A stretch of 64,000 nucleotides of DNA from Duganella sp. BuS-21 (GCA_041874725.1 CP097466.1:310001-374000), one strand, 5' to 3'. Shown: positions 18,046-26,733, counted from the stretch's first letter. The notes: a model not told the origin generated them from the sequence alone. A program made the numbers and translations.

Positions 18046-18074
18046 TGAATCCGCCCCGTCTTTCAGTCCGTATA
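18046..18074 (+). promoter_or_regulatory. putative ECF promoter of the TonB-dependent receptor
   Basis: TGAATC (18046-18051), 17 bases, CGTATA (18069-18074). An identical pair with identical spacing occurs before the DUF4331 gene at 20163-20191. The predicted leader to the ATG at 18119 is about 38 bases. Confidence 0.75.
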
Positions 18075-18118
18075 TGGCTGACAACTTGAAGCAATCGACA
18101 AGACGGCCCGGAGACACT

Positions 18119-20131
18119 ATGAAGAGCAGATCCACCATCGCCGCACTACTGGCCAGCACTTTGCATGGCGCCGCCATGGCCGCTGCCGAAGGCAACGACG
18201 CGGCGCTGGCCAGCGTGGTCGTGCTCGGACACTATGACAACGCCGTCGGCAGCAGCGACGCCGCCAGCCAGGGCACGGTCACCGCCAGCCTAATCGCCAA
18301 CCGCCCGGCACTGCGCACCGGCGAACTGCTGGAGTTCGTACCCGGCATGATCGTCACCCAGCACAGCGGCGACGGCAAGGCCAACCAGTACTTCCTGCGC
18401 GGCTTCAACCTCGACCATGGCACCGACTTCGCCACCTGGGTCGACGGTATTCCCGTCAATATGCGCAGCCACGCCCACGGCCAAGGCTATTCCGATCTCA
18501 ACTTCCTGATCCCGGAACTGGTGCAGCGCATCGACTACAAGAAGGGTGCTTATTTCGCCGACGAGGGCGACTTTTCCTCGGCCGGCGCCGCGCACTTCGG
18601 CCTGCAGGACCAGCTCAAGCAAGGCATCGCCAGCCTGACCGTGGGCGGCGACGGCTACCGGCGCGGTGTGCTGGCCGACTCCCTTGCCGCAGCCGGCGGC
18701 ACCCTGCTGTACGGGCTGGAACTCAGCCGCAACGACGGTCCATGGCAAGTCCCGGAGCAAGTGCGCAAGTTCAGCGGCACATTGCGCTACAGCCGTGGCG
18801 ACGCCCAGGACGGCTACAGCATCACCGCCATGGCCTACCGCAACCGCTGGAACGCCACCGACCAGGTGCCGCTGCGCGCGGTGGAGTCGAGCCAGCTCGA
18901 CCGCTTCGGCAGCCTCGATCCCAGCGATGGCGGCAACGCCAGCCGCACCAGCCTGGCGTGGCAGATGCATCTGCGCGATAGCGAGCAGATCACCGAAGCC
19001 TCGGCCTACCTACTGCGCTCGAGCCTGGACTTGTACAGCAACTTCACTTACCTGCTGAACGATCCTGTCAACGGCGACCAGTTCCAGCAAAGCGAGCGCC
19101 GCACCATGGGCGGCGGCAGTGTCAGCCGCGCCTGGCTCGGCAACGTCGGCGGGATCGAGATGCGCAACAAACTCGGCCTGCAAACGCGCTACGACCATCT
19201 TGCCCCCATCGGCCTGTACGCCAGCAAGGAACACCAACGCATCGGCACCGTGCGCGAGGACCGCGTCGATGAAACCAGCCTTGGCCTGTACGCGGAAAAC
19301 ACCAGCTACTGGATGCCATCCTTGCGCAGCATCGCCGGGCTGCGCTACGACGCCTACGGCTTCAAAGTCAACGACGAGCGCGCCAACGCACACAAGTTCT
19401 CGCCCAAACTGTCGCTGATCTTCGGGCCGTGGAAGGAGACCGAATACTTCATTAACTACGGCGCCGGTTTCCATAGCAACGATGGGCGCGGCGTCACCGG
19501 GCCCGATCCTGCGCCGCCGCTGGTGGGCACGCGCGGTGCCGAGCTGGGCGTGCGCAGCGAATGGCTGCCCGGCCTGCAAAGCTCGCTCGCAGTATGGGGA
19601 CTCGAGATCGACTCGGAACTGGTGTACGCCGGCGACAGCGGCCAGACCGAAGCCAGCCGCGCCAGCCGCCGCAGCGGCATCGAATGGAACAACCACTATA
19701 TCGCCGCGCCATGGCTGCTGTTCGACCTCGACCTGTCCGCCTCACGCGCGCGTTACCGCCAGGACGATCCGGCGGGCAACTATGTGCCGGAAGCGCTGAA
19801 CAAAGTGGTCTCATTCGGCATGACGGTGAAAGACCTCGGCCGCTGGTTCGGCGGCCTTGAGTTGCGCTACTTCGGCCAGCGTCCACTGGTCGAAGACAAT
19901 AGCGTGCGCTCAGCCTCCACCATGCTGGCCTATGGCCGCATCGGCTACCAGCTCAGCCGTAACACCCGGCTCACGCTGGACGGCTTTAACCTGTTCAACC
20001 GTCGCGCCAGCGACATCGACTACTACTACGCCTCGCGCCTGGCGGGCGAACCGGCCGAGGGCGTCAACGACGTGCACTTTCATCCTGTCGAACCGCGCAC
20101 GCTGCGTCTGACCCTGACACATCAGTTCTAA
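18119..20131 (+). CDS. TonB-dependent outer-membrane receptor of the ECF locus
   Basis: 670 residues from the ATG at 18119 with GGAG upstream; an in-frame ATG at 18074 overlaps the -10 element and is unlikely. Signal peptide about 1-23, plug domain about 45-160 (TGELLEFVPGMIV, YFLRGFNLDHGTDFATWVDGIP) and a beta-barrel ending LTLTHQF. The plug has a His-rich loop (NMRSHAHGQGY). No STN signalling domain is present, so it does not itself signal to the sigma factor in the FecA manner. Ligand unknown; the neighbourhood hints at a metal or metal complex. Confidence 0.88.
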   Translation: MKSRSTIAALLASTLHGAAMAAAEGNDAALASVVVLGHYDNAVGSSDAASQGTVTASLIANRPALRTGELLEFVPGMIVTQHSGDGKANQYFLRGFNLDHGTDFATWVDGIPVNMRSHAHGQGYSDLNFLIPELVQRIDYKKGAYFADEGDFSSAGAAHFGLQDQLKQGIASLTVGGDGYRRGVLADSLAAAGGTLLYGLELSRNDGPWQVPEQVRKFSGTLRYSRGDAQDGYSITAMAYRNRWNATDQVPLRAVESSQLDRFGSLDPSDGGNASRTSLAWQMHLRDSEQITEASAYLLRSSLDLYSNFTYLLNDPVNGDQFQQSERRTMGGGSVSRAWLGNVGGIEMRNKLGLQTRYDHLAPIGLYASKEHQRIGTVREDRVDETSLGLYAENTSYWMPSLRSIAGLRYDAYGFKVNDERANAHKFSPKLSLIFGPWKETEYFINYGAGFHSNDGRGVTGPDPAPPLVGTRGAELGVRSEWLPGLQSSLAVWGLEIDSELVYAGDSGQTEASRASRRSGIEWNNHYIAAPWLLFDLDLSASRARYRQDDPAGNYVPEALNKVVSFGMTVKDLGRWFGGLELRYFGQRPLVEDNSVRSASTMLAYGRIGYQLSRNTRLTLDGFNLFNRRASDIDYYYASRLAGEPAEGVNDVHFHPVEPRTLRLTLTHQF

Positions 20132-20162
20132 ATTCATCTCTAAAAATTAATCTTATTAAATC

Positions 20163-20191
20163 TGAATCTGACGCACCACGCAGCACGTATA
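20163..20191 (+). promoter_or_regulatory. putative ECF promoter of the DUF4331 gene
   Basis: TGAATC (20163-20168), 17 bases, CGTATA (20186-20191), about 41 leader bases before the ATG at 20239. It matches the receptor promoter in both hexamers and the spacer length, while the spacers differ in sequence. Confidence 0.75.
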
Positions 20192-20238
20192 CCAGCCTGC
20201 AGTACCCACAGAAGGTCAACTCATTCGGAGGAAGCGAG

Positions 20239-21768
20239 ATGCAAACCATGATCAATCACGCAGTACGCCTTGCCGTTGCAGGCGCGCTGGCCGGCGTCTG
20301 TTTGCCGGCGGCGCTGGCGTCCAGCCATCGCGAAGCACCGTTCATTACGCAAAGCCCCAAGGTCGATGGCACCGACTTCTATATGTTCCGCAGTTACGAA
20401 GGCGGCCGCGCCAACTTCGTCACCCTGATCGCCGACTATGTGCCACTGCAGGATGCCTACGGCGGCCCGAACTACTTCACCATGGACCCGAACGCGCTGT
20501 ACGAGATCCACATCGACAACAACGGCGACGCCAAGGAAGACCTGACGTTCCAGTTCCGCTTCAATAACACCAACAAGGACACCAAGCTGAACGTAGGAGG
20601 CAAGCAAGTGTCGATTCCGCTCGTAATCAACGGCGGCGCCATCGCCGCGCCCAACGCGGCCGGCGCCAACGTGCGCGAAACCTACACCATCAACGTGGTG
20701 CGCGGCGACCGCCGCACCGGCACCAAGGCCGCCGTCACCAACGCCGGCGACGGCTCCGCCACCTTCGACAAGCCGCTCGACAATATCGGCAACAAGTCGA
20801 TTCCTAACTACGCCAGCTATGCGGCGGCGCACGTCTACAACGTCAACATTCCCGGTTGCAGCACGCCGGCGCGCGTGTTCGTCGGCCAGCGCAAAGATCC
20901 GTTCGCCGTCAACCTCGGCGAGACGTTTGACCTGGTGAACATCAAAGCACCCGCCACCGAGTTTGCCGCCAATGCGGAACGGGCCGCGCGCGACGACCTG
21001 GCCGACAAGAACGTCACTGCGATCGAGCTGGAAGTGGCCGCCTCGTGCCTGACCGCCAGTACCGGCACCGATCCGGTGATCGGCGGTTGGACCACGGCCA
21101 GCGTGCGCCAGGGCCGCCTGCTGAATCCAACGCCAAACACCAGCTCGCCGTCGAAAGAAGGCGGTGCCTGGACCCAGGTATCGCGCCTGGGCATGCCGTT
21201 GGTAAACGAAGTGGTGATCGGCCTGAAGGACAAGGACACCTTCAACGCCAGCAAGCCTAGCGGCGACGCGCAGTTCGCCACCTACGTCACCAATCCAACG
21301 CTGCCCGCGCTGATTGAAATCCTGTACGGCAGCGCCGGCGCCAAGGCGCCGACCAACTTCCCGCGCAACGATCTGGTGGCGACCTTCCTGACCGGCGTGA
21401 AAGGCCTGAACCAGCCCGCCACGGTCACCGCTTCGGAAATGCTGCGCCTGAACACCACCACGCCGGCAGCGGCCATGGGCAAACAGAATCGCCTCGGTGT
21501 GATCGGCGGCGACAATGCCGGCTTCCCGAACGGCCGCCGTCCCGGCGACGACGTGGTCGATATCGCGCTGCGCGTGGTGATGGGCAATCTGTGCACGCTG
21601 AACCTGGGCTGCGCGCCTGCCGACGCTCCCGCTGGCGGCCTGCACTTCACCGACGGCGCCTACCTCGACGACAGCTACTTCACCGCCAGCTTCCCGTACC
21701 TGAAAACGCCGCTCCCAGGTTCGCCGCAAAGCGCCTCGACGGCCCAAGCCATGCGGGGGGCGCCATGA
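20239..21768 (+). CDS. DUF4331 family exported protein
   Basis: 509 residues with a signal peptide (about 1-27, LPAALA-SSHREAP). The mature N-terminus has the family hallmark SSHREAPFI...PKVDGTDFYMFRSYE. It is rich in Asp/Asn/Gly loops, with Cys residues near 208, 272 and 454-460. No enzyme motif is recognised; to my knowledge the family has no assigned function. GGAGG precedes the ATG. It ends overlapping the small lipoprotein gene (ATGA). Co-control with the receptor by the adjacent ECF sigma is indicated by the shared promoter element. Confidence 0.85.
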   Translation: MQTMINHAVRLAVAGALAGVCLPAALASSHREAPFITQSPKVDGTDFYMFRSYEGGRANFVTLIADYVPLQDAYGGPNYFTMDPNALYEIHIDNNGDAKEDLTFQFRFNNTNKDTKLNVGGKQVSIPLVINGGAIAAPNAAGANVRETYTINVVRGDRRTGTKAAVTNAGDGSATFDKPLDNIGNKSIPNYASYAAAHVYNVNIPGCSTPARVFVGQRKDPFAVNLGETFDLVNIKAPATEFAANAERAARDDLADKNVTAIELEVAASCLTASTGTDPVIGGWTTASVRQGRLLNPTPNTSSPSKEGGAWTQVSRLGMPLVNEVVIGLKDKDTFNASKPSGDAQFATYVTNPTLPALIEILYGSAGAKAPTNFPRNDLVATFLTGVKGLNQPATVTASEMLRLNTTTPAAAMGKQNRLGVIGGDNAGFPNGRRPGDDVVDIALRVVMGNLCTLNLGCAPADAPAGGLHFTDGAYLDDSYFTASFPYLKTPLPGSPQSASTAQAMRGAP

Positions 21769-22004
21769 GATACCTGGGCATCCTCCTCCTGCTGGTCTTG
21801 AGCGCGTGCGGCAGCAGCAATCATCATGACGATACGCCGACCACGCCGCCGCCGGTGACGCCGCCGGTATCCATGGTCGACAGCTTTGTCACTGCCGTAC
21901 TGGCATTCATAGGCGACGGCAACGAAACCACCACCGAACCGCAAGCGACCGACACCGTGGTAGCCACCGCGCCGGAAGACAGCGAGCCGGTGATGTTGAA
22001 GTAA
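21765..22004 (+). CDS. small lipoprotein of the ECF/DUF4331 locus
   Basis: 79 residues. Signal with lipobox LSAC (about residues 12-15) followed by GSSNHHDD, then a Pro/Thr linker and an acidic C-terminal half. Start overlaps the DUF4331 stop (ATGA) with GGGGGG upstream. The frame runs open from 21591, but only this part reads as a protein. The His/Asp cluster just after lipidation could bind metal; no family recognised. Confidence 0.65.
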   Translation: MRYLGILLLLVLSACGSSNHHDDTPTTPPPVTPPVSMVDSFVTAVLAFIGDGNETTTEPQATDTVVATAPEDSEPVMLK

Positions 22005-22039
22005 GCACCAGCGGACGCAAGGTTACGGGAATAGCTTGG

Positions 22040-22197
22040 GCTTGACGTTGCACGTAGCTTTAAAGGCACGCCGCACCAACCCAACCCGCACACCGCTGCG
22101 GCCAGGGTCAGACCCCGCAGGGGTCTGACCCTTTCGTTCGGGGTACTGTTAAGCACGACTGTTGAGTCGCCAACGAGTATTCATCGTCAGCACCCCG
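22040..22197. repeat. dispersed repeat family R3, copy A
   Basis: About 158 bp that aligns with 56730-56881 along its length: shared blocks AACCCGCACACCGCTGCGG, CCAGGGTC, a GGTC/GACC hairpin (AGACCCCGCAGGGGTCT here), and GAGTCGCCAACGAG near the end. It separates the DUF4331/lipoprotein unit from the TPR gene, so the TPR-HupE pair may depend on read-through or its own promoter. Confidence 0.8.
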
Positions 22198-22254
22198 GGT
22201 GCTTTGACAACCCAGTGGCTGCCGGAAAGCCGTGACATTTTTTTCGAGTACATC

Positions 22255-23424
22255 ATGCACAAACTGATTTTCGCGCTGGCATGTTGCATCGCTGCCCTGG
22301 CGCAGGCCGCACCTTATATTCCGGCCAGCGGCGGGCAAGTAGTGGAAACCGTGCCACGCCGGGGCGACCCGCTGCAGCAGGAACTACGCCGCTTGCGCAG
22401 CCAGCTAAAAGCCACGCCGAACAACCTGGCGCTGGCGACCACGGCTGCGCGCCGCTTCATCGCACTTGGCCGCAGCGAAACCGATCCGCGCTACCTCGGC
22501 TACGCCCAGGCGGCGCTGGCGCCGTGGTGGACCCAAGCCACGCCACCGGCGGAGGTGCGCCTGCTGCGCGCCACGCTGCTGCAAAGCACCCACCATTTCG
22601 CGCCGGCCCTGGCCGATCTGAAAGCGGTGCTGGCCGCCGACCCGCGCAACGCGCAAGCGTGGCTGACCCAGGCCACCGTGCAAAGCGTGCAGGGCGACTA
22701 CACTGCCGCCACCGCCAGTTGTGCGCGTGTGTCCGGTTTGTCGGTCGAGCTGGTGACGATTAGCTGCATCGCCAATATCGGCGCGATGACGGGCAAGGCC
22801 GAACGCAGCGAACAACTGCTGGACCTGACGCTGACGCGCAACGCCAACGCGCCGGTCGAGCTGAAAGTGTGGGCGCTGACGCTGCTGGCGGAGATGGCGC
22901 AACGGCGCGGGGATGGCGCGGCGGCCGAGGCGCGCTTCCACTTGGCGCTCGAGCTCGATCCACGCGACAGCTATCTGCAAGGCGCATACGCCGACCTCCT
23001 GCTGGAACAATCGCGCAGCGCCGATGTGCTGACACTGCTGCGCGGCCAGGACCGGATTGATGCGCTGCTGCTGCGCCGGGCGCTGGCCTTGCAGCAGTCC
23101 GGCCAGCGCAACGCCATGCAAGCCGACGTGAAGGAGCTGGCGGCCCGCTTCGACGCCGCAGCCCAACGTGGCGACACCGTGCACCAGCGCGAACAGGCAC
23201 GCTTTGAATTGCTGCTGCGTGGCGATGCCGTCAGCGCACTCGCACTGGCACGCAAAAACTGGGCGGTGCAAAAAGAAACGGCCGATATCCGCATCTACTT
23301 GCAAGCGGCTTTGCAGGCGCGCGATGCCGGCGCCGCCAAACCGGTGATGGAATGGGTCGCCGCGCATGGCACGGAGGATGTGGTGGCGGCGCGCCTGGTC
23401 CGTCGAATCCAGGCGGGCATATGA
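22255..23424 (+). CDS. exported tetratricopeptide-repeat protein
   Basis: 389 residues from the ATG at 22255. Signal peptide about 1-17 (LAQA-APYIP), then TPR-like helical pairs over about 45-330 (for example PAEVRLLRATLLQSTHHFAPALADLKAVLAADP-type units near 100-135 and ELDPRDSYLQGAYADLL near 240). Probably a periplasmic scaffold. Its stop overlaps the start of the HupE-like gene (ATGA). An in-frame reading from 22162 covers repeat R3 and is not supported. Confidence 0.8.
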   Translation: MHKLIFALACCIAALAQAAPYIPASGGQVVETVPRRGDPLQQELRRLRSQLKATPNNLALATTAARRFIALGRSETDPRYLGYAQAALAPWWTQATPPAEVRLLRATLLQSTHHFAPALADLKAVLAADPRNAQAWLTQATVQSVQGDYTAATASCARVSGLSVELVTISCIANIGAMTGKAERSEQLLDLTLTRNANAPVELKVWALTLLAEMAQRRGDGAAAEARFHLALELDPRDSYLQGAYADLLLEQSRSADVLTLLRGQDRIDALLLRRALALQQSGQRNAMQADVKELAARFDAAAQRGDTVHQREQARFELLLRGDAVSALALARKNWAVQKETADIRIYLQAALQARDAGAAKPVMEWVAAHGTEDVVAARLVRRIQAGI

Positions 23425-24524
23425 TGCGGCGGCTAGTATTTGTTTTGCTGCTGTGCTGCGCCGCACTGCCGGCACAAGCGCACAAGCCCAGCGACAGCTA
23501 TCTCTCGCTCGATGTGCAAGACCAGCGCATAAGCGGCCAATGGGACATCGCACTGCGCGACCTGGACTACGCCATCGGCCTCGACCAGGATGGCGATGGC
23601 CAGCTGACGTGGGACGAGATCCGCGCGCGTCACGCCGCCATTGCGGCGTACGCTCTGGAGCACTTGCGCATCGCCGCAGATGGCGCGGCCTGCCGCATCA
23701 CGCCCGGCGCGCAAATGATTGATCACCACACCGACGGCGCCTACACCGCGCTGCGCTTCGACGCCATGTGCGCCGCGCCGGTGACGATGGTGGAGATCGG
23801 CTACCGGCTGTTTGCCGATCTCGATCCGCAGCACAAAGGCTTGCTGCGCTTGACGCACAGCGGCGTCACCTCCACCGCGATCTTCGATCCGGCCCATGCG
23901 CAGCAACGCCTGTCGCTGGCAACGCCGGACAAGCTGCAACAATTCGCCGCGTACGTGAAAGATGGCGTGTGGCATATCTGGATAGGCTACGACCACATCC
24001 TGTTCCTGCTGTCGCTGCTACTGCCTGCCGTACTGCTGGCGGCGCCGGCCAACAATCTGCGCGGCGCCTTCATCGATGTGCTGAAAGTCGTGACGGCATT
24101 CACCCTGGCGCACTCGCTCACGCTGAGCCTGGCCAGCCTGTCGCTGGTGTCGCTGCCGTCGCGGCTGGTGGAGTCGGCCATTGCGGCGTCGGTGGTGCTG
24201 GCGGCGGTGAACAACATCTACCCGCTGTTTCGCGGCCGGCGGCCATGGGCGGCGTTCGGCTTCGGCCTGATCCACGGTTTTGGTTTTGCCAGCGTGCTGA
24301 TCGATCTCGGCTTGCCGCAAGGCGCGCTGCTAAGCAGCCTGCTCGGCTTCAACCTCGGCGTGGAAATAGGGCAGCTCTGCATCGTCGCAGCGTTTCTGCC
24401 GCTGGCATATGTGCTGCGCACGACGCGTTTCTATCGCGGGCTGCTGACAGCGGGTTCGAGCCTGATCGCGCTGGTGGCGGTGATCTGGTTTGCCGAACGT
24501 GCATTCGACATGCAAATCTACTGA
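23421..24524 (+). CDS. HupE/UreJ-like membrane protein with periplasmic EF-hand
   Basis: 367 residues. Signal peptide 1-20 (PAQA-HKPSDSYL), so the mature protein would begin with His. A periplasmic domain (about 21-185) holds a complete EF-hand loop D55-x-D57-x-D59-G-Q61-x-T63-x-x-E66. The C-terminal half has 6-7 membrane helices with HupE/UreJ-type His motifs (WIGYDHILFLLSL, FTLAHSLTLSLA, FGLIHGFGFASVL). HupE/UreJ relatives are linked to nickel or cobalt handling, so a metal permease is plausible. Overlaps the TPR gene by four bases. Confidence 0.82.
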   Translation: MMRRLVFVLLLCCAALPAQAHKPSDSYLSLDVQDQRISGQWDIALRDLDYAIGLDQDGDGQLTWDEIRARHAAIAAYALEHLRIAADGAACRITPGAQMIDHHTDGAYTALRFDAMCAAPVTMVEIGYRLFADLDPQHKGLLRLTHSGVTSTAIFDPAHAQQRLSLATPDKLQQFAAYVKDGVWHIWIGYDHILFLLSLLLPAVLLAAPANNLRGAFIDVLKVVTAFTLAHSLTLSLASLSLVSLPSRLVESAIAASVVLAAVNNIYPLFRGRRPWAAFGFGLIHGFGFASVLIDLGLPQGALLSSLLGFNLGVEIGQLCIVAAFLPLAYVLRTTRFYRGLLTAGSSLIALVAVIWFAERAFDMQIY

Positions 24525-24559
24525 CCGGGTAGAATGGCTTCTTTATAGAGGATCTCAGC

Positions 24560-24823
24560 ATGAAAAAAACAGAGTTGGCCAAGGCCGACGCCAAGAAATT
24601 AATGGGCAAGATGGGCGCACCAGGCGCCGGCTTCGGCAACGCCAATAGTGCCGTGATCGACAAACGCGAACAACGCAAGCGCGACCAGGCGCTGGGCCTG
24701 GTGCCATTCGCCGTCAAACTAAACGACGAGCTGGTCAAACGCCTGCACGCCCTCGCCACCGAGCGCGGCCAGGACATGAACCAAACCGTCGCCGAAGTCC
24801 TGCTCAAAGGCCTGGACGCATAA
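24560..24823 (+). CDS. small basic protein, possible ribbon-helix-helix fold
   Basis: 87 residues. Lys-rich N-terminus with a Gly patch (about 17-27). The C-terminal half VPFAVKLNDELVKRLHALAT...DMNQTVAEVLLKGL has the strand-helix-helix pattern of small RHH DNA-binding proteins. AGAGGA precedes the ATG. It has no obvious partner gene; function unknown. Confidence 0.65.
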   Translation: MKKTELAKADAKKLMGKMGAPGAGFGNANSAVIDKREQRKRDQALGLVPFAVKLNDELVKRLHALATERGQDMNQTVAEVLLKGLDA

Positions 24824-24842
24824 AAAAAGGCTCCTTGCGGAG

Positions 24843-24976
24843 TAATGCCGTTAAGTTAAGCGATGTCGTCCCGGCGAAAGCCGGGATCCATGCTGAGTTA
24901 GCAGGGCATGCGCCTCATGGATTCCCGCATTCGCGGGAATGACGAAGCCTATTTTCAGCTTAACTTAACGGCATTA
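24843..24976. mobile_element. 134-bp MITE-like element with a REP pair inside
   Basis: Perfect 19-bp terminal inverted repeats TAATGCCGTTAAGTTAAGC (24843-24861) and GCTTAACTTAACGGCATTA (24958-24976) are flanked by exact 12-bp direct repeats CTCCTTGCGGAG (24831-24842, 24977-24988). The interior (24865-24943) is a pair of REP family R1 hairpins. No coding capacity, so it would need a transposase in trans. A 12-bp duplication fits IS4-family enzymes, which is inference. Confidence 0.85.
24865..24943. repeat. REP pair (family R1) inside the MITE
   Basis: Two hairpins, CCCGGC-GAAA-GCCGGG and TTCCCGC-ATTC-GCGGGAA, facing each other with GGATCCATG/CATGGATTC between stem and linker: the same layout as at 38711-38790 and 41976-42053. 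Confidence 0.8.
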
Positions 24977-24997
24977 CTCCTTGCGGAGCCTTTTGTT

Positions 24998-25975
24998 TTA
25001 GCCTGCGGCCAGTACGTTGTGTGCTTGCTCGTCCGCATGATACGACGAGCGCACCATGGCGCCGACGGCGGCGTGTTTGAAGCCCATCTTGTAGGCTTCT
25101 TCCTCGAACATCTTAAACACGTCCGGATGCACGTAGCGGCGCACCGGCAGGTGGCTGTTCGACGGCGCCAGGTATTGGCCGATGGTCAGCATGTCGATGT
25201 CGTGCTCGCGCATGTCGCGCATCACTTGCAGGATTTCTTCGTCGGTCTCGCCCAGGCCGACCATGATGCCCGACTTGGTCTTCACGCCCGGATACATGGC
25301 CTTGAAGTCCTTCAGCAGCTTCAGCGAGTGCATATAGTCCGAGCCCGGACGCGCTTCCTTGTACAGGCGCGGCACGGTTTCCAGGTTGTGGTTCATCACG
25401 TCCGGCAGGCCGTCGGCGAAGATCGCCAGCGCTTTTTCCAGGCGGCCGCGGAAGTCCGGCACCAGCACTTCGATCTGGGTCTTCGGCGACAACGCGCGGG
25501 TGTTGGAGATGCACTCGACAAAGTGCTGGGCGCCGCCGTCGCGCAGGTCGTCGCGGTCCACCGAGGTGATCACGACGTAGCTCAGGCGCAGCTTGGCGAT
25601 GGTGTGCGACAGGTTGGTCGGCTCATCCTTGTCCAGCGGATCCGGACGGCCGTGGCCGACGTCGCAGAACGGGCAGCGGCGGGTACACTTGTCGCCCATG
25701 ATCATGAAGGTGGCCGTACCCTTGCCGAAGCATTCGCCGATATTCGGGCAGCTCGCTTCTTCGCACACGGTGACCAGCTTGTTCTCGCGCAGCGTTTCCT
25801 TGATTTCGTAGAAACGGGTATTCGGCGAGCCGGCTTTCACGCGGATCCAGTCCGGCTTCTTCAGGCGCTCGACCTGCTCGATCGGCACGATCTTGATCGG
25901 GATGCGCGAAGTCTTGCTGGCGCCTTTTTGCTTTTCGCTCGGGTTGTACGCTACGGTCGTGGTGTCGGAAGTCAT
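24998..25975 (-). CDS. lipA: lipoyl synthase
   Basis: Radical SAM enzyme inserting two sulfurs into octanoyl-lipoyl domains. 325 residues. Auxiliary-cluster cysteines lie in [12 protein letters not shown] and SAM-cluster cysteines in [13 protein letters not shown]; the C-terminal [10 protein letters not shown] carries the conserved Ser ligand. Follows lipB by seven bases. The 3' end borders the split terminator. Confidence 0.97.
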   Translation of the reverse strand: MTSDTTTVAYNPSEKQKGASKTSRIPIKIVPIEQVERLKKPDWIRVKAGSPNTRFYEIKETLRENKLVTVCEEASCPNIGECFGKGTATFMIMGDKCTRRCPFCDVGHGRPDPLDKDEPTNLSHTIAKLRLSYVVITSVDRDDLRDGGAQHFVECISNTRALSPKTQIEVLVPDFRGRLEKALAIFADGLPDVMNHNLETVPRLYKEARPGSDYMHSLKLLKDFKAMYPGVKTKSGIMVGLGETDEEILQVMRDMREHDIDMLTIGQYLAPSNSHLPVRRYVHPDVFKMFEEEAYKMGFKHAAVGAMVRSSYHADEQAHNVLAAG

Positions 25976-25982
25976 AGTCAGT

Positions 25983-26642
25983 TTATTCGTTTGGTGCCAG
26001 TACGCGGATCAGTTCGTCGGCGAGCTGCTGTTGTACATCGGACAGCATTGCCGTTGCGCCAACAGTACGCATGTCGACTGTTTCCAGTCCGGCATAGCCG
26101 CAAGGATTAATCCAGGAAAACGGGGCCAGATCCATCGCCACATTCAGCGACAGCCCGTGGTAGGTGCAGCCATTGCCGCGTACCTTCAAGCCCAGCGCGG
26201 CAATCTTGGCGCCTTGGTGATCGCCGCCGGCCATGTAGATGCCCGGTGCGCCTTCCACGCGCTCACCGTCAAGATTATACGCCTGCAGGACATTGATGAT
26301 GGCTTGCTCGATTTTATGCACAAACTGGCGCGCGAACAGCTTGCCGCCCGGCTTGTTGCGGCGCAGGTCCATCAGCAGGTAAATCACCACCTGGCCGGGG
26401 CCGTGGTAGGTGACTTCGCCGCCGCGGTCGGTCTGCACCACCGGAATCTCCGAGGCGCCGGCCAGCAAATGGCCACGGTCCGCGCCCAGGCCCAGCGTGT
26501 AGACGGGCGCATGCTCGACGATCCAGAGTTCGTCGCGCGTGTCCGGCGTGCGGGCGTCGGTGAAGGCCCGCATGGCGGCGAAAGTGCTGTCGTAGTCGGC
26601 TTTGCCGAGATGCTTGATCTCGGGGAAGGTAGGAGACGTCAT
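25983..26642 (-). CDS. lipB: octanoyl-(acyl carrier protein) transferase
   Basis: Transfers octanoyl from ACP to lipoyl domains. 219 residues from the ATG at 26642. Motifs: [35 protein letters not shown] (catalytic Lys in the first part, Cys near the end) and INPCGY. The frame is open to 26702, but the extra 20 residues ([11 protein letters not shown]...) are a translation of the REP element, so the shorter start is used. Forms the lipB-lipA operon. Confidence 0.95.
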   Translation of the reverse strand: MTSPTFPEIKHLGKADYDSTFAAMRAFTDARTPDTRDELWIVEHAPVYTLGLGADRGHLLAGASEIPVVQTDRGGEVTYHGPGQVVIYLLMDLRRNKPGGKLFARQFVHKIEQAIINVLQAYNLDGERVEGAPGIYMAGGDHQGAKIAALGLKVRGNGCTYHGLSLNVAMDLAPFSWINPCGYAGLETVDMRTVGATAMLSDVQQQLADELIRVLAPNE

Positions 26643-26669
26643 GCCGCCATTATAAAGCACCGCGCTATC

Positions 26670-26733
26670 CGTCGTTCCCGCGTAGGCGGGAATCCATGCC
26701 AAGTATGGGCTCCCGCTGCTGCGGGAGCGACGT
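26670..26733. repeat. REP pair (family R1) between lipB and the GST gene
   Basis: Hairpins TTCCCGC-GTAG-GCGGGAA and GCTCCCGC-TGCT-GCGGGAGC flank a short linker. It overlaps the stop codon region of the GST gene and lies 28 bases before lipB, so it may end GST transcription. Confidence 0.8.

Larger units (their letters stand above)
24824..24998. terminator. bidirectional terminator split by an insertion
   Basis: Without the 134-bp element and one target copy, the flanks join as AAAAAAAGGCTCC-TTGC-GGAGCCTTTTG, a strong hairpin with A-run and T-run serving the small gene (+) and convergent lipA (-). The insertion left half of it on each side, each with a short CTCC/GGAG stem. Confidence 0.7.

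Noticed and set aside
26643..26702. Longer lipB start giving [11 protein letters not shown]...
   Set aside because: These residues are the translation of a REP element; the ATG at 26642 gives the normal LipB start.
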